From: Glandiceps talaboti
Taxonomy: Eukaryota; Hemichordata; Enteropneusta; Spengelidae
Length of the DNA stretch: 44,000 nt
Assembly (NCBI RefSeq): GCF_964340395.1
Contig: NC_135550.1
Location: forward strand, 12,181,908-12,225,907
Reading direction: 5' to 3'
Shown here one piece after another: positions 1-12,683 of this stretch. Numbering within the stretch: the stretch's first letter is position 1; every line of letters begins with the position of its first letter. Position numbers and translations under genes: made by a program. Below the pieces are notes generated by a model. The model ran no database searches and was not told the origin of the DNA. It was given only the letters and a program-made list of their open reading frames with translations.

Positions 1-26
1 AAATAAAATAAAATAAAATAAAATAA
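1..26. repeat. (AAATA)n pentanucleotide microsatellite
   Basis: Five uninterrupted AAATA units open the window, so the tract probably continues upstream of base 1. Confidence 0.9.
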
Positions 27-3000
27 TTTAAAAAACCCGAATTGAATACGAGTATCATATTTAGGGGCTACAGATACTGGGTGAACTTGAACTAGATATA
101 CACACTGCTTTAATATCAATGTTGTATCAATTTCTCAACTAAACGCCACCTTCCAAATCCTGTTCTCTTCTTCTTTTTTAAAGTCATTTTTGGCTGGGCG
201 ACCATGTATTCAAATGTGTAACTCGAGCAGTCCGCTGACGTTTATATTAGACATAACATGCTTTACATGCTTCATTGTATATGAATTGGTCAACTCAGTT
301 CGTGTATAGACATTTCCAGTATGCAGTAGCGTAAATGAATTCGCCGGTGAATTCATCGCCGGAGCAATTTAAGTTTGCCATTTATATAGACATATGTTCG
401 CTTTCAATGGAGAAGGAATTTCTACGATTTTTTTTTTCACTCTGTCGTTCTACTCTCCTTGTCATTGCATTTAGTACATTAGTCGAGAGTAACATTGCTT
501 TATACTTATCTCACCTTTCTATTCCATTCTGACACAACATTGCACTCTCCGCCATAATATCACACAAACACTGCAATTGAATTGGACCGTGTATCTCTGA
601 TTGTTCACCGACACGTATTGAATGAACAAGAGAACAAACACAGAGTAAATAATAGAGTGAAAAAAAAAGCTTGAGTCGATATCAGTTCGCAGGCATTTAC
701 CTTAATGTGTTCTGGATAAACATACAAATTAATGGGATCGGAAAATTGTTGTCTGAACTCGATTTATTCGCTATGGGAGATTAAGATCGTTTTCCTTTAG
801 CTTTTTTGCTGTGTTAGTAGCTGTCTGTGTCAGCTTGTGGATGCTTAAATACCAAATCCCACTCCAAAAAACAACAAACACCCTGGCTATATGCACTAGT
901 GTTGACTCTGTGTAGAGCTAAGCTAAGCCTCAACAAAGTATTCGCCGATACAAAGTGTGGTTGCTGTTATAAACCGAGCGTAGTTATGTACAAGTGGTAG
1001 TTACTGCGTGACCTCTCTCGCACCGGAGGTTTATTATTGGATATAAAGTAAAGGTATGCATGTGGTAAATATAAAGAATGTAGACATTTTTTAGTCGTGT
1101 TACAAAAAAAAATCACGACATTTTGATACAAACAAGTCGACATGAATAGCCCAATAATGCGCTCAACTGCTATGGTAACGAAACTGGAGGAGTTCCATAC
1201 GATCGTCTGACTAGAAGTGTTGGGCAGGCAGGCAGACAACAAATGCAATATTGTTTGTTGGCATGTTTACATTTATCGTGTTTTCACCTGATTAGGTTAA
1301 GGTATGTTAAAGCGACGTAAAGTGTCTTTGAAGGGGCCCTAAATTTTCATGTTTAAGGCGCATAAAATACCCAAATAAATTGGACCAACGCAGACAGATA
1401 AGAGGTGTATTGATAGTCCTGTATGAAAGGTAATGACTAGTATATCAGTTAAAAGTTTTTACACAAAACACACCTCTTTAAGTTATTTACTTCTCATATA
1501 CGAGAAAACAGTGTGACACGGGTCACAAAATTCCAAACCACTGTTTGAGCAGTTAGCAATTACCTGCAAAGTTTTGTAGCGTACAATTACTCTTAGATCA
1601 CGTTGTTCTATTCAGCAAGCGACCATAAAAAATACAACATCGAGCTAAAAAGACCTTGAGTGCAGCTGACATGCTCGCACTATGTTATTGGAATGTAACT
1701 ATGGTCCTTTACTATACAAGTACGACCAGTACTCATGACACCCCCTTCTCCAAAAAAAATGGCTATTTTTTTTTATACTTTTCTAAAACAGATCAAGGTG
1801 TTGATGATTTTAAACACCATTACTGTTGTATAACTGTTACAGTGTCAGCCACATGATGTGATTCGATGATCTTTGACTTTTGAATGCACCTGTCACAATT
1901 TACAACTTGGTGATCACAAACACTGACATTTCACCAGTTTTACACAACGCGTGGCATTCCTGACAGAAGTTGCTCTCGTCTCCTAATATCTAACGAGGAA
2001 TGCTGCAAAGGGAGCTTCAGTCATATTCAAAACAAAGTTAAGTAATATGGTATTGAACACTAACTCCATTCAATGATCTAAAGTCAAAAGGCAACTGGCC
2101 AACACTTGTAGAGCGACATGGTAATGGTTATCAGTAAATCTTAAAATACAACGCTTACCGGATTATGTCTGTAATTCCACAATAGGTCAATCCATGAGGA
2201 CGACTTCCATTACGGCACATTAGCATTACTAACTATTTTTTGAATAGTATAACCCTGCCAGTGTTACACGGCGACGACTTTATGCGTTAGTCCGCGTGAA
2301 TGCAATGGGACTACCAAGAGAATCAATGGTATGACCATCGCACCATTGCGCATGCTTGTTTAGAATCAATGCTCTTGTCAGCAAATTACCTTGTACGTTA
2401 TTTCACTGGGTGATTAATCTATCCATACACGCCCCTATGTCTACCTTGCTGGGATTACACACACACTCTCTCTCTCTCTGACATTACACCTGCCTTGAAA
2501 GTACACAAAGGAAATTACAATTTGTGATATATGTACAGCAATATTTCATGACCAATTTTTAAAGAAAAATGTAGTCAAATGCACTGAGTTAAAGTGCTCT
2601 TTTTTTCTCTCTCTTTTCAATACATTTTGAAAAGGTGGACATAAATTGTACTCTCTATCGCCTCTTTAGGATAGGACACATGGGATTCACCGATGCTTGC
2701 ATCAGCTCAACCGTGACTTCTTCACCAGTCGGCAGAAAATCGAGGTAAACGGGGCGTTGCCCGCATTGAAATTAAAAGTGTTCTCGACAATGGATTATTG
2801 AGATTCCAGTAGGATGACATCTCTTTACACTCAATTGCCGCGTTTAGAAAATCGTCACGTATTACGTACCAGTACAAGATGTATCTTGGTCAAAAGAAAA
2901 TAAAACCATCGTGCTCCAAGTAGACAACCGAGCAGGCATATTTGTTGAACGAATAAACAAATCTATTTAAACTTTTGATAAATGAAATACATATAGAGAA

Positions 3001-3770
3001 CACAGTAACATTGCAAACTAATGAAACAATTACCTGAGTCAATGTTAGCACGAGGCCCTTGAATAAACGTAGCGTGGGGGAGTGACAGATTATTTGCACT
3101 GAACATCCAGGTCAGTAAATTCAGACACCCGGGTCCATAAAATGTACAATGTCTCCTATTGGTACCGAGGGGTCGCTACCCTGCTGCTTGCATTGGTACC
3201 ATGTTTTTTTTTTGGTATATAGCGTTGTGTGTACTTTGGAGTTTGTTTGTCTGTTCGCACGTGTTTCTATATACTACATCTAAATGTACAACTTTACATG
3301 AGTTTTTTGTTGAGTCGATCAGAGAATAAAAAAAAATTAGCACACTATCACATTAAAACAATAAACGCCTTTAAATAGTCAGTTTTTATTGCTCTGTTGA
3401 TTTAAACCCCGAGGCTCCTTGATCAGAATGTAATAAACATAGCTATCCATCATCGTAACGGAAAATGATAGATTCATTTGAGAAATAAAATCCAGTGCGT
3501 ATTTTAAAAGCCAGCAACTCGTAAATAACGACAGTACAGCTGCATAGAGGTACACAGGGCTAGGTCAAAGGTCAGATAATCATATCTACCATAGGCTTCC
3601 ATGTACAAATCAACAATTCTGTGATCTATGGTGATTTATAAATAATATTGATGATAAAAATGATAACCTTTGACCCCAGGAGTTGATATTTAACCCCATA
3701 AGTGTAACATAGTACAAGTGTGAACAGAATATGAATTACAATTTGATAGACTGAATACACCGTCCCCATT
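27..3770. other. Stretch with no recognisable gene
   Basis: Apart from a short CA/CT tract near 2459-2480, I see no gene, repeat array or mobile element here. Frames are short and low in coding character. A possible splice donor on the minus strand near 2994 (CAG followed by GTAATT) has no convincing partner acceptor. Confidence 0.5.
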
Positions 3771-3773
3771 GCT

Positions 3774-3906
3774 ACCACCACCACCACCACCCAGCCACTA
3801 CGTCCACCACCACCACCACCACCACCACCACCACCACCACCACCACCACCACCCAACCACTACGTCCATCACCACCACCACCACCACCACCACCACCACC
3901 ACCACC
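3774..3906. repeat. (CCA/CAC)n trinucleotide tract with internal duplication
   Basis: Imperfect CCA triplets are interrupted twice by the same insert, roughly CCCAGCCACTACGTCCA at 3790 and CCCAACCACTACGTCCA at 3851, and the tract ends in CCCAGCCAGCC. The repeated interruption shows that a block of triplets plus insert was duplicated, beyond single-triplet slippage. On the minus strand this reads as poly-Gly/Val and is not a credible protein. Confidence 0.9.
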
Positions 3907-4913
3907 CAGCCAGCCATGGCACCACCCTAAATTGTTCTAAATTTAAAAATGAAGTTAACGAACCGTCGAATATATCTTTATGTTGGCCGCGACTCGGTAT
4001 ATATTCATCACCATTAATAGAGCAGTCTTGTACGCTTTGAAGATTTCAAGGGTATCGATTATATCTCATTCTTCTTATTCCTTCAGGCTATTAGTACTGA
4101 AAGCCTCACTCTAAACACCATCTCAGTAGAAAGAGAACATGCCTATTTGGTTGATAAATATCTTGTTGTGTTCTCAAAGTAGTATGCAGACGAAGAACCA
4201 TGCCAACGTTTACTGTGTCATTTCATGAACTTGGCTGGTGACGAAAATACGAAATATAATAATGCCACCTAATAAAGGCAAATATTTGGGTATTCTTTCA
4301 TGACACTTTATGAGTATAAAGGTGTTGTTGCTCTGGTTGTTTTTCGCGAAAACATATAGGTAATAACAAAGACATGTTTCTGATAACCTTGAAGTTGAAC
4401 GTTTAATCGATATAAAAGGTCAGAAAGTGACTTTGAATAATTGTTTTCTAACAAATGTTTAACAAATCGAAATGCTTGTATCAGGCCAAATAAAAAGAAT
4501 GTGTGTTTCCAATAACCAGACCTACCATAGTTTAAGCCTCTCACCGCATATTTTTTTTTAAATATTAAAAAACAAAAAAAAGATAAATTCTTTGTCTTCT
4601 TAACCTTCATGCAAGTCTGTTTTCTTCCCCCAATGATGTCTGTACATATTTATTCAAACTATCACAGAAGGGATATTCTGATCGACATTTTGTATGATTT
4701 AGGGTCGAAGCTATATTGTTACATCAAAATTAAAAAGATAAAAATAAGATCGCGACCTAAGTACCCTATTTTGTGATGCCATGTTATCGAAAAACACACA
4801 ATTATTCCCCCCCCCGCCTATTATAATTGTTAATTTGTTGATTTGTTGAGTACAGTCGCAGTGGTGGTGCCAGCAATGGCGGTGTTCGACAGGAAACCCC
4901 AATTTCAGTAGTG

Positions 4914-5097
4914 AACGTGTGACATCACAGGGAGCAGGGAGCAGTGAGCATGTGATATTGAATTTGACTGATTTTTCTGCTGTTGCTTCTTTCCCCTCTT
5001 TATTCAGTCGTTAGTCAATAAAGAGGGAAAGAAACAACACAGCAGAAAAATCAAATTCAACATCACATGCTCACTGCTCCCTGTGATGTCACAAGTT
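4914..5097. mobile_element. Near-perfect foldback (inverted-repeat) element
   Basis: Two arms of about 85 bp meet head to head with almost no spacer. The left arm starts TGTGACATCACAGGGAGCAG at 4918 and the right arm ends with its complement at 5093. Differences between the arms are small: the left arm has an extra GGGAGCA-type duplication, a 4-bp insertion and a few substitutions. The structure resembles a foldback or hairpin MITE. I found no clear target-site duplication. It encodes nothing. Confidence 0.8.
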
Positions 5098-5281
5098 TAT
5101 ACATATTTTGACCGTTCTTTCACCCATATCAAATAATACCTCTTTTCTTGAAGGACCAATGCTACTACAATGCAGTGTCAGTTATCATAATTTCAAATGA
5201 TTTTGGGGGACAAGCGAAAATTAAAAAAATCTGAAATAGCGTTGTAGCATTTCAAGCCTACAGGTACATTTAAAATAGTCA

Positions 5282-5335
5282 AACAAATCAAATCAAATCA
5301 AATCAAATCAAATTCAATAACATTAAATCAAATTA
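5282..5335. repeat. (AAATC)n pentanucleotide microsatellite
   Basis: Six tandem AAATC units are followed by degenerate copies ending in ATTAAATCAAATT. Confidence 0.85.
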
Positions 5336-5646
5336 CGATGCTCGTGACTTGGGCGAGTCTGAGTAATAATGTTTTATGAAAATACTCTGCGAAACATAAG
5401 ACTCGTGTATTGGCGAAGTTTGACGTTTTCACTCTTGTCTTTGGTGTAAGATACTAATCGCTTGTGGAGTGCAAGTAATAGCGTAGTGTGTGGCTTTGCT
5501 CCGAAATAGGCTTGGAGAGTTATTTTTTCAGATTATTAAGTTTCAAGTTGTTCTACGTACTATAGCAATTTCCATAAACTAGTGGCCAGTGGCAGGACCT
5601 TTAGGGAGCCTGTAGTAATTACACGGGGTGGGTCGGGGGAATGGGC

Positions 5647-5657
5647 GGGGGGGGGGG
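5647..5657. repeat. G homopolymer inside TIR element A
   Basis: Eleven Gs lie just inside the left TIR, next to other short G runs. The related element at 40881 has a similar G run just inside its end. Confidence 0.8.
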
Positions 5658-6024
5658 CATATTTGATTTTGGTACGATCTCACCAACTGCCATCAGTTCC
5701 AAATCCTACTGCTACCACATCCCACCACTTCCACCATTGTAAAGTAAATATCAAACATAGCGAAATACAGTGAATTAATTAGTTGTGGTGTGAGGAGAGA
5801 AGCGGGTCTCACAGTAGCAAAGGGAGAACAGTATGGCATGATATTGGGGACAAATGTGGTGGAGTGGAGATGTTGACCTCAGTCCTGAGGTTGTCAGTGG
5901 TGTGTTCATCTAGTCTTTGGGGTTCTCGCCTTCAGCTCAGTCAATTAGATCTATACAAACACAAACCCACTGCACTGTCACAGTGGTGGTAATCGTGGGA
6001 AACCGCAAATGTATATACATTAAA

Positions 6025-6132
6025 AGGTATCAATATGGTGGGATCTTTTCTGCCCTGTCTATAGTGAGATTTGAACCCAGGACTTCCTGAGTACAAATCA
6101 TCTTGAGCTCTAACAGCTACGCCACAGGGAGG
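6025..6132 (-). mobile_element. tRNA-derived SINE, nested in TIR element A
   Basis: On the minus strand the segment begins GCCTCCCTGTGGCGTAGCTG, which contains a good Pol III box A (TGGCGTAGCTG). About 40 bases later comes a box B (GGTTCAAATCTC). Spacing and order match a tRNA head, but the acceptor and T-arm 3' strands do not pair, so this is a tRNA-derived element and not a functional tRNA. The 7-bp word CATTAAA flanks the insert on both sides (6018-6024 and 6133-6139), as expected for a target-site duplication. The related TIR element at 41 kb shows no such head. Confidence 0.65.
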
Positions 6133-6299
6133 CATTAAATAAGATTTTTTTTCATTGAAATATTTGAACAGGGAGAGTGTCATATTTTAGAGAAAGGAAA
6201 TAGTGGGAGGGTCACTTTTTAGCACAACCGACTAGGGGAGACTGAGGTTTATTTCTCACGGCCTTCCCCCTGTAATTAATGAAGGCTCCCTTAACTCGC

Positions 6300-9275
6300 T
6301 TTATTGAAAACAGGATCTCTGCACCATCATTTGTCGTCACGTTTCAGCTGCATTCCTCGCCGTGCAGATGATGTAATATCCCATCATGCTGTCTAGTAAT
6401 GCAATACTATCTCGTACTAAATACCTATTGACACAGACACTTGTACTAACTCTATGCAGGCAGAAAGTGCGACAGCTTCACAATATGTACATTTAGAAAT
6501 GAAAGATATTAACCTCGAAATATTAACCTTGAGGAACAATAAAACCAAGGTTAACTACATTTGTGACATTGCGGGGATGTAAGTATTGATAACGCTCTCC
6601 TGATCTGAACAATATTTGGCATTGATAAAAAATGTCAAGGTCAAGCTCAGAGTTGAAACAAAGTTTTTATTCGCTTTGTTACAACTTTTTTTATTTTTGT
6701 CGCTGTATTTCGCTCTAGGGAAACTTACAAGCTGGTAAAGAAGTAAGCGGGGCATGTGGGGTACAGCGTAATTCAAATATAGCTATAACCAACCTCGAAT
6801 ACATACACATTTACCGATTAAAATTACACATGCTGCACTTTTTAATAACCATGGCAACAGGATTTTGCATCCATCGGGCACTAGGTCCTTTCTGATACGT
6901 CCGAAAACTTACAAGTTGCCAAAAGCTTGTAAAGTCGACGATGACTCATTCAAGTGCACGCTACAATACAGCGCCCCCTTGCGATGCAAAATGCAAATCT
7001 GAATTGATATCCAATTGGTGAATAGCATTGAGAACGTTATTTCAATTATTTGCCATTACTGTTCGTTCGTTATAAACAGTATTGATTATAAACGCATTTA
7101 TGTAATAAATTTATTTGTTCTTTTATAGCTTTATAATGCATTTAGTGATCGTTAAAGTCAATCGAACAACGACAGTATCCCCGGTAGGTAGGATTCCACT
7201 GTTATTTTAATACCGTTGCTAAAGTCGGACACAAAGCTAACATATCAATCTTTTAGTCTATCGCCGACTTAATGAATAACAAATCGTCGGTTAATTGCAG
7301 TAGTTAAGCATTACAACTCTGACAGGCCGAGTGACTCCATAGCCGGGTTTTTCCCCACCTTCAAATTCTGAGCATGCATGTTCTTCTTATCTTGACGTCA
7401 TGGAAATAACTGTAAGCTACAAAATCTAGCTGGATTCAGTCTATTTTGTGTGGCGCATTTAAAAATCCACATCTTGTCCTAATTCCGGAGAAACCAACGA
7501 TATCATATCGCATTGACGATCCGGTAAAAAGTACTGCCTATATATACTATCAAGTCGAAAGAATTTTGAAGAAGAAAAAAAAAAGAAGAAGAAATATATC
7601 AGATGACGGAAAGTGATATCAAAGATGACACACGACCAATGGGGAATTTGATAACTCCGTATCCATGCAAGCTTGCCTGGTATCTGTGTAATATCGTAAT
7701 AGTAGCAAACGTAATGTATCGAATCCCATAATACTGATGTACTACCTTTTAATGAGTCTCGAGATGACAAATCGAGCGACATCTTTATCATGCATGACTG
7801 GTTTTTTTTTTTTTGTAGTACACGCGACAGGGGAATAGACCATATCCTCTCCGATATCAACCAGAGTCAGTAGCTTTCAAGTTTCTAGCATTGCATGATC
7901 CCGGGCATTGTATTGCATCCACACGAAGATATAGGGCTGTACATGTCGTCGTGAGTATGGTGACCTCTGCTAACGAGGTCAAGTGTGCGTGGAATGTACT
8001 AATCGATTTCTCTCGACTTTAAAATTGGAGTAATTAGAAACCACCGTTTACAATTAGCCAATGGATTTTTTTTGGGGGGGGAGTAGACATTGTAGAGTCT
8101 CGTCAGTTCTTTAACAAAGACAACATAATACATATATACCACATACCTAGCTTTTATTGCTGACTACGAGGTATTTTAATATCGCTAAGGATTTTCACCT
8201 ATGAATCAAGTGTCGGTTCCGTGCTGGCATCTGACCGTTTATTTTCAACTTTGTGTCAATTTAAAATGGAAATCATACTGCGAAATCGTGACTGTGTTGA
8301 TGTAAAATGATATGCGAATTCTCAATCGTCAGCTGTATTGTTGCGAGACCTTGCACAAGTCAAGTGTTCAGATGAAGTACATGTATATATATACCGTGTC
8401 AAGGCAAGGGATCCATTTCCAGATGACTGAGTACGTACAGCTTTAAGGCCTCTCGCGCCATCTGCCATTACCAGTCACCTCAAAGAATTGAAGTTTATTT
8501 ACCATTAACACATTATACATTATGTATGTGTGCCATGCCAGCTTGAGGCCATGTCAGATATAATACTTGATTTAATACAAGTGCATGCATATCCACGGGG
8601 TAGTAGATGTTCGAAAAATCTACTTCGACATACATGACATAGCTCAGCGGGAAACAGCATTTTGTCCTGACCAACACTGTCACTTGAGCCCACAGATATA
8701 ATTCTTAAAATATCAAGGCAGATCATGTAACTGGTTAATCTTTCATGAGCTCAAGTAGATCTTAAGCGATTTTACTTTTTTTTTTCACTGAGAATAGAAT
8801 GGTCAGTATGCAATACGTCTTTTGTGTCATTTTTTTCTGCTATTGGGCACCAGACCGCAAATAACTAGAAGTTTTATAGCCTCTTGGATGAATACTTGGA
8901 TGACGAAGTGTGGCAAGGTCGGTTCTAATTAAGAATATCACCAGGCACACTTTTGTAAAGCAGCATTTTTCGAAATAGACGTACCGGTAATAATATCTGC
9001 ATTTGTAAGGCATGAAGTCTGCGGAATCTCTACCCAGGCAAAAAAACAAACAAACCAAAAACAAAACAAAACAACACTTCAAACACGCAGACACGTAAGT
9101 TTAAAGTTGAATTGTCGTCTGATGCGCATGTCCCGGACTCGAACGATAGGCTCTTTATACTGTTGGCAAATACGATGCGTCGCGTTGTGACCACCGTTTT
9201 CCGATAAGTTCCGACAAAGTCCGACCACCACCACACGAATTTGCATATTTGCATGACACCAGATTTAATTCACAT
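6300..9275. other. Stretch with no recognisable gene
   Basis: Ordinary AT-rich sequence with short purine runs (near 7567-7592) and a short G run at 8074. Reading frames here do not resemble any family I know. I see no arrays or inverted repeats of note. Confidence 0.45.
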
Positions 9276-9292
9276 GGGGGGGGGGGGGGGGG
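9276..9292. repeat. G17 homopolymer
   Basis: Seventeen consecutive Gs. Homopolymers of 11-17 Gs recur in this window (5647, 29113, 32438, 40903). Confidence 0.9.
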
Positions 9293-9480
9293 CTCTTTCG
9301 TAAGTGAAGTAAATTTCTGCTCAGAAACAAACTTAACTTTTGTTTGGAGTGTCACTAAGTACTGGTTAGGTTTTTGTAGGGTGGGACCCCAAGAATAGAC
9401 ACTCATGGTATTGTGTAAAATGGATGATTGTCAACATAATTAATGAAAATACATATAAGTTTATATGATAACTCTAGGTC

Positions 9481-9505
9481 TACGTGTGCACGCACGCGCA
9501 CACGC
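9481..9505. other. Alternating purine-pyrimidine tract (Z-DNA candidate)
   Basis: Twenty-five bases alternate strictly between pyrimidine and purine, made of TG, CA and CG steps (for example GTGCACGCACGCGCACAC). Such tracts can flip to Z-DNA under negative supercoiling. Confidence 0.6.
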
Positions 9506-9730
9506 TCCTAAATATTAGAAAAAGAATTCTCCTCTGAAAACTGTAGGCGTCTTTTCATAGAACTTTCCCGAACATACTGCCGTGAATGACTTCCAATTCA
9601 GACTTTGAAATATTTTATATATATAGTTGAATTATTGGTATAAAACTTCTCAAAAACCTCTAATATGGTAATTTCCTACAATCATTTAAAAATATCTCCG
9701 ATTGTGTCAAATATACCTTTAACGCCTATT

Positions 9731-9979
9731 AGGGAACTTGCAATCCAGCCTGAGCATACTCAGACGCAAAGGACCATGGGATTATCTGTGGTTATTGTAA
9801 TACCTAATCTGGAGCTACCGATAAATAAACCTCCCGCAATGGTCAAGGTGACTATGAATTGATCATTTGTGGTTACAAACAATGTAACATTATTGTTTAC
9901 AATGCTAATTGGTTTAATAGTATTTAATATCACATTTCCCATGATGCAACATTCAACATGTCGGATTTGCAAGTTCCCT
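9731..9979. mobile_element. MITE with AGGGAACTTGCAA termini
   Basis: The left end AGGGAACTTGCAATCC is mirrored by GGATTTGCAAGTTCCCT at the right end. Further inward, CCATGGGAT (left) and ATCCCATG-like sequence (right, CCCATGATG) also correspond. The element is about 249 bp with no coding capacity. The flanks share TATT, a possible target-site duplication. Superfamily not assignable by eye. Confidence 0.7.
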
Positions 9980-9984
9980 ATTGA

Positions 9985-11050
9985 CTACCAAGAAGTCATG
10001 CCACGGATTAATAATATTGTAGTTTCAAATCGGTAGATGATTTCATGAATACTAAAATAACCAACTTGTTGAAATCGCCGTGTTTAACCCAATTCCTTGT
10101 AATCTCACTCTCTGACCTGTTCAGTCTGTGGACATGACATTTTAGCTGAGCACGTTTTCACGATCTACCAACTCTATATATGATACAGCTCTAACGTATT
10201 CAACTGGGCACATCATGTATGGCATAGCGTTGGGAGTTACCCGGATGTCTACCGACAAAGCCGTCGATTAGAATAGTTTATCGATTACGTATAATTGTCC
10301 TTAGATCAAATACACAAGATAGAATGTCAAGTGGGACCTTGACATTCATAGACAAACACGTGATCAAAATACTGAACATTAACTATCATATGTGATTCAT
10401 AAAATTGATATATCTTCCTGTGCTTTGGAATTATATCAAATGATCGAAAATTATAAAAATTTGACGACGCTATCAATTTTTATGACTTGTGTAATAATCA
10501 ATCATACATCGTTTAAATAACATAAGTGTATGTCCACGTTGAGATAAACGAAGATTTGTCAAGAATACCAGCAGAATTTTCACTGTGTAGTTTGGCGCTA
10601 GAATTTGTGCACACATCATCATTTTCTTGAATCCCTTTCTGTGCTTTGACGCAAGAATCGGTGGACACACCATCATTCTTTCTTTAATCGTGTATCATTA
10701 TGACGATTGTATTCTGCAAACCGACGTCATTGTATCGTACTTCAAAGCAGCCGCATATTCGCACTGTCACATTAAATTTTGGATTTGAAGACAGAATACA
10801 CAGCCCTATCAGTACAGCGTATTTGCAAGCATGACACCACGACTCATTGACTATGTATATTACATATGGACTAATTCACTTTGAGATACTAAATATTGGT
10901 GGCTATATATCCTTCCAATATTGACAGGCGTCAAGCAAGACACAAGCGTCTTACTGCTTTTTTTGTAGTAATACCAAGAATCACACCACAGAAACACATC
11001 TGCATTGTTATATTCGTTACAATTTTGTGGGAGGCGAATGACATTAGATT
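9985..11050. other. Stretch with one weak tandem duplication
   Basis: No gene is recognised. At 10577-10626 and 10631-10682 two diverged copies of a ~45-bp unit lie side by side (TTTGGCGCTAGAATTTGTGC versus TTTGACGCAAGAATCGGTGG, each followed by ACAC(A)CATCAT). Confidence 0.45.
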
Positions 11051-11658
11051 GTAAAAATAGTGATGGAATGACGTGTACATTTTGTGAGTAGTGATTGAAT
11101 GACGTGTACATTTTGTGAGTAGTGATTGAATGACGTGTACATTTTGTAAGTCGTGATGGAATGACGTGTACAATTTAATAGTAAGTAGTAATAGAATGAC
11201 GTGTACATTGTGTTAGTAATGGTGGAATGACGTGTTCACTTTGTGAGTAGTGATAGAATGACGTGTAACTTTGTAAGGAGAATGGAGTGTACATTTTGCG
11301 ATGGAATGACGTGCATATTTTTGTGAGTAGTGATGAGATGACGTCTACAGTTTGTGACGTGATTCGTAAACGTGTGTACATTTTGTGAGTAGTTATAGAA
11401 TGACGTGTGCGTTTTGTAAGTAGTGATGGAATGACGTGTGTGTCTTGAAGGTAGAGTGACGTATGCAACTTAGTAAGTAGTGATAGAATGACGTATACAT
11501 TTTGTAAGTCGTGATCGAATGAAGTGTACATTTTGTGAGTAGTGATACATTATTATTACGCATGCATTTTGTGAGTAGTGATGGAATGACATGTATACAA
11601 GTGAGTTGTGTAAGTGAGAGAATGACGTGTACAATACTGTAAGGAGTGATAGACTGAC
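11051..11658. repeat. 31-bp minisatellite, about 19 degenerate units
   Basis: The repeating unit is close to GACGTGTACATTTTGTGAGT followed by AGTGATRGAAT. Copies vary by substitution and by small indels. Each unit carries ATGACGTGTA, similar to but not a perfect CRE (TGACGTCA). Overlapping minus-strand frames of MYTSFHHYSQNV type arise from the repeat and are not treated as genes. Confidence 0.9.
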
Positions 11659-11659
11659 C

Positions 11660-12683
11660 TCTGGCGTCACGTATTTCACTGACTAGCCACGGAAAGACCT
11701 TTGGATAATCGTTGCGTTGAAAACCTAGAACCTGACTCGAATATAACCATCTACTTGACATATATAGTGATTGACAAGTAAACGCGCGTGATATATATAA
11801 GACACATTTAGTTACCACGGGGCGTCTGACATGTTATACCGGACGATGGATATCCACATTCTAAGTATCGTTTTCTCAGACACATGCAGAGTCTACAGCA
11901 CTTGAAACATTAGGAATATTAAAGCGATTAATAACCTGGAAATAGACAGGAAACAAATTAACCAGACTATTTTTATCTTACTGTATAAAAGTAATGAATT
12001 AACTTCTCTTCTTCAAACTACAGTATTGGTTTTATACAATGCGTACGTGCATATACGAAAGTCCCCGAATACACACTATCGTCACCCGAAAATTTGTAGT
12101 TTTCAATTCAGGAATAATTATGTTACATTGTATTTCAATTGTTAATATTATATAAACCCGAAGGACTTTTTACATCTCGTTTCATATTATCTATATAATA
12201 TTTTGTACTGTTATTCTACTTATAATAGGGAGATTTTGTGACGAGTCACACTCAATGGAACAGTTATAGATTTACTTTCTTACGGGCCATAAACAAAACA
12301 ATATTTATTCGGTAAGTAGAATACCATACGATTCAACTGTAGTGAACCAGTGACCGCTGAAAGTAGAGAACCGATCTAAAAAACAAGACGTCTGACGTGA
12401 CCAAAACACAGAACGGGAATTTAAAGTGGAATTTCAGATTTGTGAGACATGATGTATATACCCTAAATTACTGAGTGATTTGGTAAACATGACGCAAAGT
12501 ACTCGTACGAGTCATCACATGCCATTACTGCATGTACTAGTAGGTTACATTGTTAAAAGGCCATAGGTCCACAGACGATCATACGATAACTTTACTCTTC
12601 CACTTGATGGTGTCTGGCAATTGCTAATAAAGAAAGAGATGTTTATCTTTACTTTTCATTTCTTTTTTCTTGCTTTCTCTCAG
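11660..12683. other. Stretch with no recognisable gene
   Basis: AT-rich unique-looking sequence. I see no coding, RNA or transposon signature. Confidence 0.45.

Larger units (their letters stand above)
5602..6292 (-). mobile_element. TIR DNA element, copy A (non-autonomous, with nested SINE)
   Basis: The left end reads GGGAGCCTGTAGTAATTACA at 5604 and the right end is its imperfect complement, ending GGCTCCC at 6290. Each end is followed inward by a G- or C-rich run. Immediate flanks are TTA on both sides, which suits a 3-bp target-site duplication like that of PIF/Harbinger elements (inference). Read on the minus strand, its body matches the element at 40881-41699 in order: TIR, a CTCTAAAATATGAC block, a GATCT(C/A)ATTGGCTGAGCTGAA-like block, GTCAACAT, GAGACCC(A/G)CTTCTCTCCT, right TIR. 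No transposase frame is visible, so it would be non-autonomous. The body between 6025 and 6132 is interrupted by a SINE. Confidence 0.7.

Noticed and set aside
6057-6133. Functional tRNA gene on the minus strand
   Set aside because: Acceptor and T-arm stems do not pair and the anticodon arm is poor; better explained as a SINE head.
7459-7860. 133-codon minus-strand frame
   Set aside because: Contains a poly-Phe stretch from a purine run, has no recognisable motif and no convincing splice or promoter support.
11051-11658. CRISPR array (regular ~31-bp repeats)
   Set aside because: Units are contiguous tandem repeats without unique spacers, and the genome is eukaryotic in character.
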